Below are positions 63,522 through 64,000 of a stretch of DNA of 64,000 nucleotides, one piece after another (within the stretch, counting starts at the first letter, position 1; the number at the start of each line of letters is the position of its first letter). The position numbers were made by a program, and so were the translations under genes. The DNA is taken from NCBI GenBank assembly GCA_949987705.1, contig OX465282.1, positions 9,970,501-10,034,500 on the forward strand. Direction: 5' to 3'. The DNA comes from Thereva unica (lineage: Eukaryota > Arthropoda > Insecta > Diptera > Therevidae). The notes beneath the pieces are model-generated. The model searched no databases. It was not told the origin of the DNA and worked only from the letters and a program-made list of their open reading frames with translations.

Positions 63522-63799
63522 ATTAAAAATTAATTTATTTATTTACCTTATTGGAAACTTTGAACAATTTCAAATCAACACACTTTTTAAAATAACAAAC
63601 TGACACTTTTTAAAATAATCAACTGACACTTTTTTCAACTTCCAACGTTGTTTCGCGTAAAAAGTTGAACTTTGCTCAACTCATGCGTTACGTCGCGTAG
63701 CGTTGCGCGCAATGGAGCAAGCCCCATTTAATTACACAGTTTTAATTTTGACAGCAGCTGCGCAACGCAACGCAACGGTGCTATGTAACTGGGCCTTTA

Positions 63800-64000
63800 G
63801 ATGATAGTATATAAAGTATAGCTACAATCCAAATATAGAAAAAATAATAAAAAAGTCAGTCTTGTGTAAGAAAATTAGTCAATTTTGTTGATCCAGTCTT
63901 TTTTTGATTGCAATTTTTTCAGAGTGCAAAAAAGTAAGTTAATTTCAGTCGTGTGGTTAGTTTCAGGTTTTTATGTTTGCAAAAACTAGGTTTTGTTCGT
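63800..64000. other. Right flank of the Harbinger insertion, no gene seen
   Basis: AT-rich sequence after the TTA duplication; nothing recognised. Confidence 0.5.

Larger units (their letters stand above)
52120..63796. mobile_element. PIF/Harbinger transposon, expanded by nested insertions
   Basis: Left end AGGCCCAATTACATAGCAGC and right end GCTATGTAACTGGGCCT form inverted repeats of about 30 bp with a few mismatches. TTA is duplicated at 52117-52119 and 63797-63799. Both subterminal regions carry GCGTTACGTAGCG-like palindromic motifs. Near the left end is a DDE transposase and near the right end, facing it, a MADF-BESS gene: the two-gene layout of autonomous Harbingers. A SINE and a 7.9-kb Merlin (with a LINE inside) separate the two. 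Without those the element would be about 3.3 kb, a normal Harbinger length. Confidence 0.87.

Overview
This window is eukaryotic, almost certainly from an insect or another arthropod. It consists almost entirely of repetitive DNA: a 10-bp satellite and a dense pile of transposable elements (TEs) inserted into one another. I found no convincing host gene. The arthropod call rests on the element mix: BEL/Pao elements with a fusion-type envelope, an R1-clade LINE, a tRNA-headed SINE, MADF/BESS partner genes of Harbinger, Mutator-like (Phantom-type), hAT and Merlin transposons. Spliceosomal introns (GTAAGT...AG) are visible in two transposase genes. The spacers are AT-rich.

Layout, left to right. 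(1) 1-20289: one 10-bp satellite array (CCCGCAYTCC), split by an outer BEL/Pao element (2933-18223, 1320-bp LTRs, TSD CCCGC). That element has a second, envelope-bearing BEL/Pao inside its 5' LTR (4134-12288, 325-bp LTRs, TSD TAGCG). The outer element keeps gag and protease, but its reverse transcriptase, RNase H and integrase are replaced in frame by about 670 residues of unrelated serine-rich and coiled-coil sequence. (2) 20290-22022: the 3' part of an R1-type LINE abutting the satellite, then a 200-N assembly gap. (3) 22223-24110: an endonuclease fragment of a different LINE, interrupted by a SINE and by a 312-bp foldback element. (4) 24268-25050: a Myb/SANT-like gene split by a MITE. (5) 27.5-29 kb: a hAT-type MITE and an RTE-like fragment. 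(6) 32.1-37.0 kb: a decayed Mutator-like transposase gene split by a hAT element, which itself holds a smaller hAT. (7) 37-51.8 kb: a string of MITEs, minisatellites and small fragments. (8) 52.1-63.8 kb: a Harbinger element with a DDE transposase and a MADF-BESS partner, opened by a SINE and a Merlin transposon. The Merlin is itself opened by a full-length 5.2-kb R1-clade LINE.

Insertion boundaries are unusually clear. Target-site duplications can be read for most nests, so the order of events follows directly from the sequence. The youngest events look like the two BEL insertions, because both LTR pairs appear identical. The Mutator-like, Harbinger and endonuclease fragments are the oldest, with many stops and frameshifts. 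The R1 LINE is intermediate: it has a perfect 14-bp TSD and a poly(A) tail but two ORF2 frameshifts.

The most unusual object is the outer BEL element. It is a gag-protease retroelement carrying what looks like captured, intronless coiled-coil coding sequence in one 1390-codon ORF, with LTRs that look recent. It probably needed another BEL element for reverse transcriptase and integrase. Its 14-nt primer-binding site matches that of the envelope-bearing BEL nested in it.
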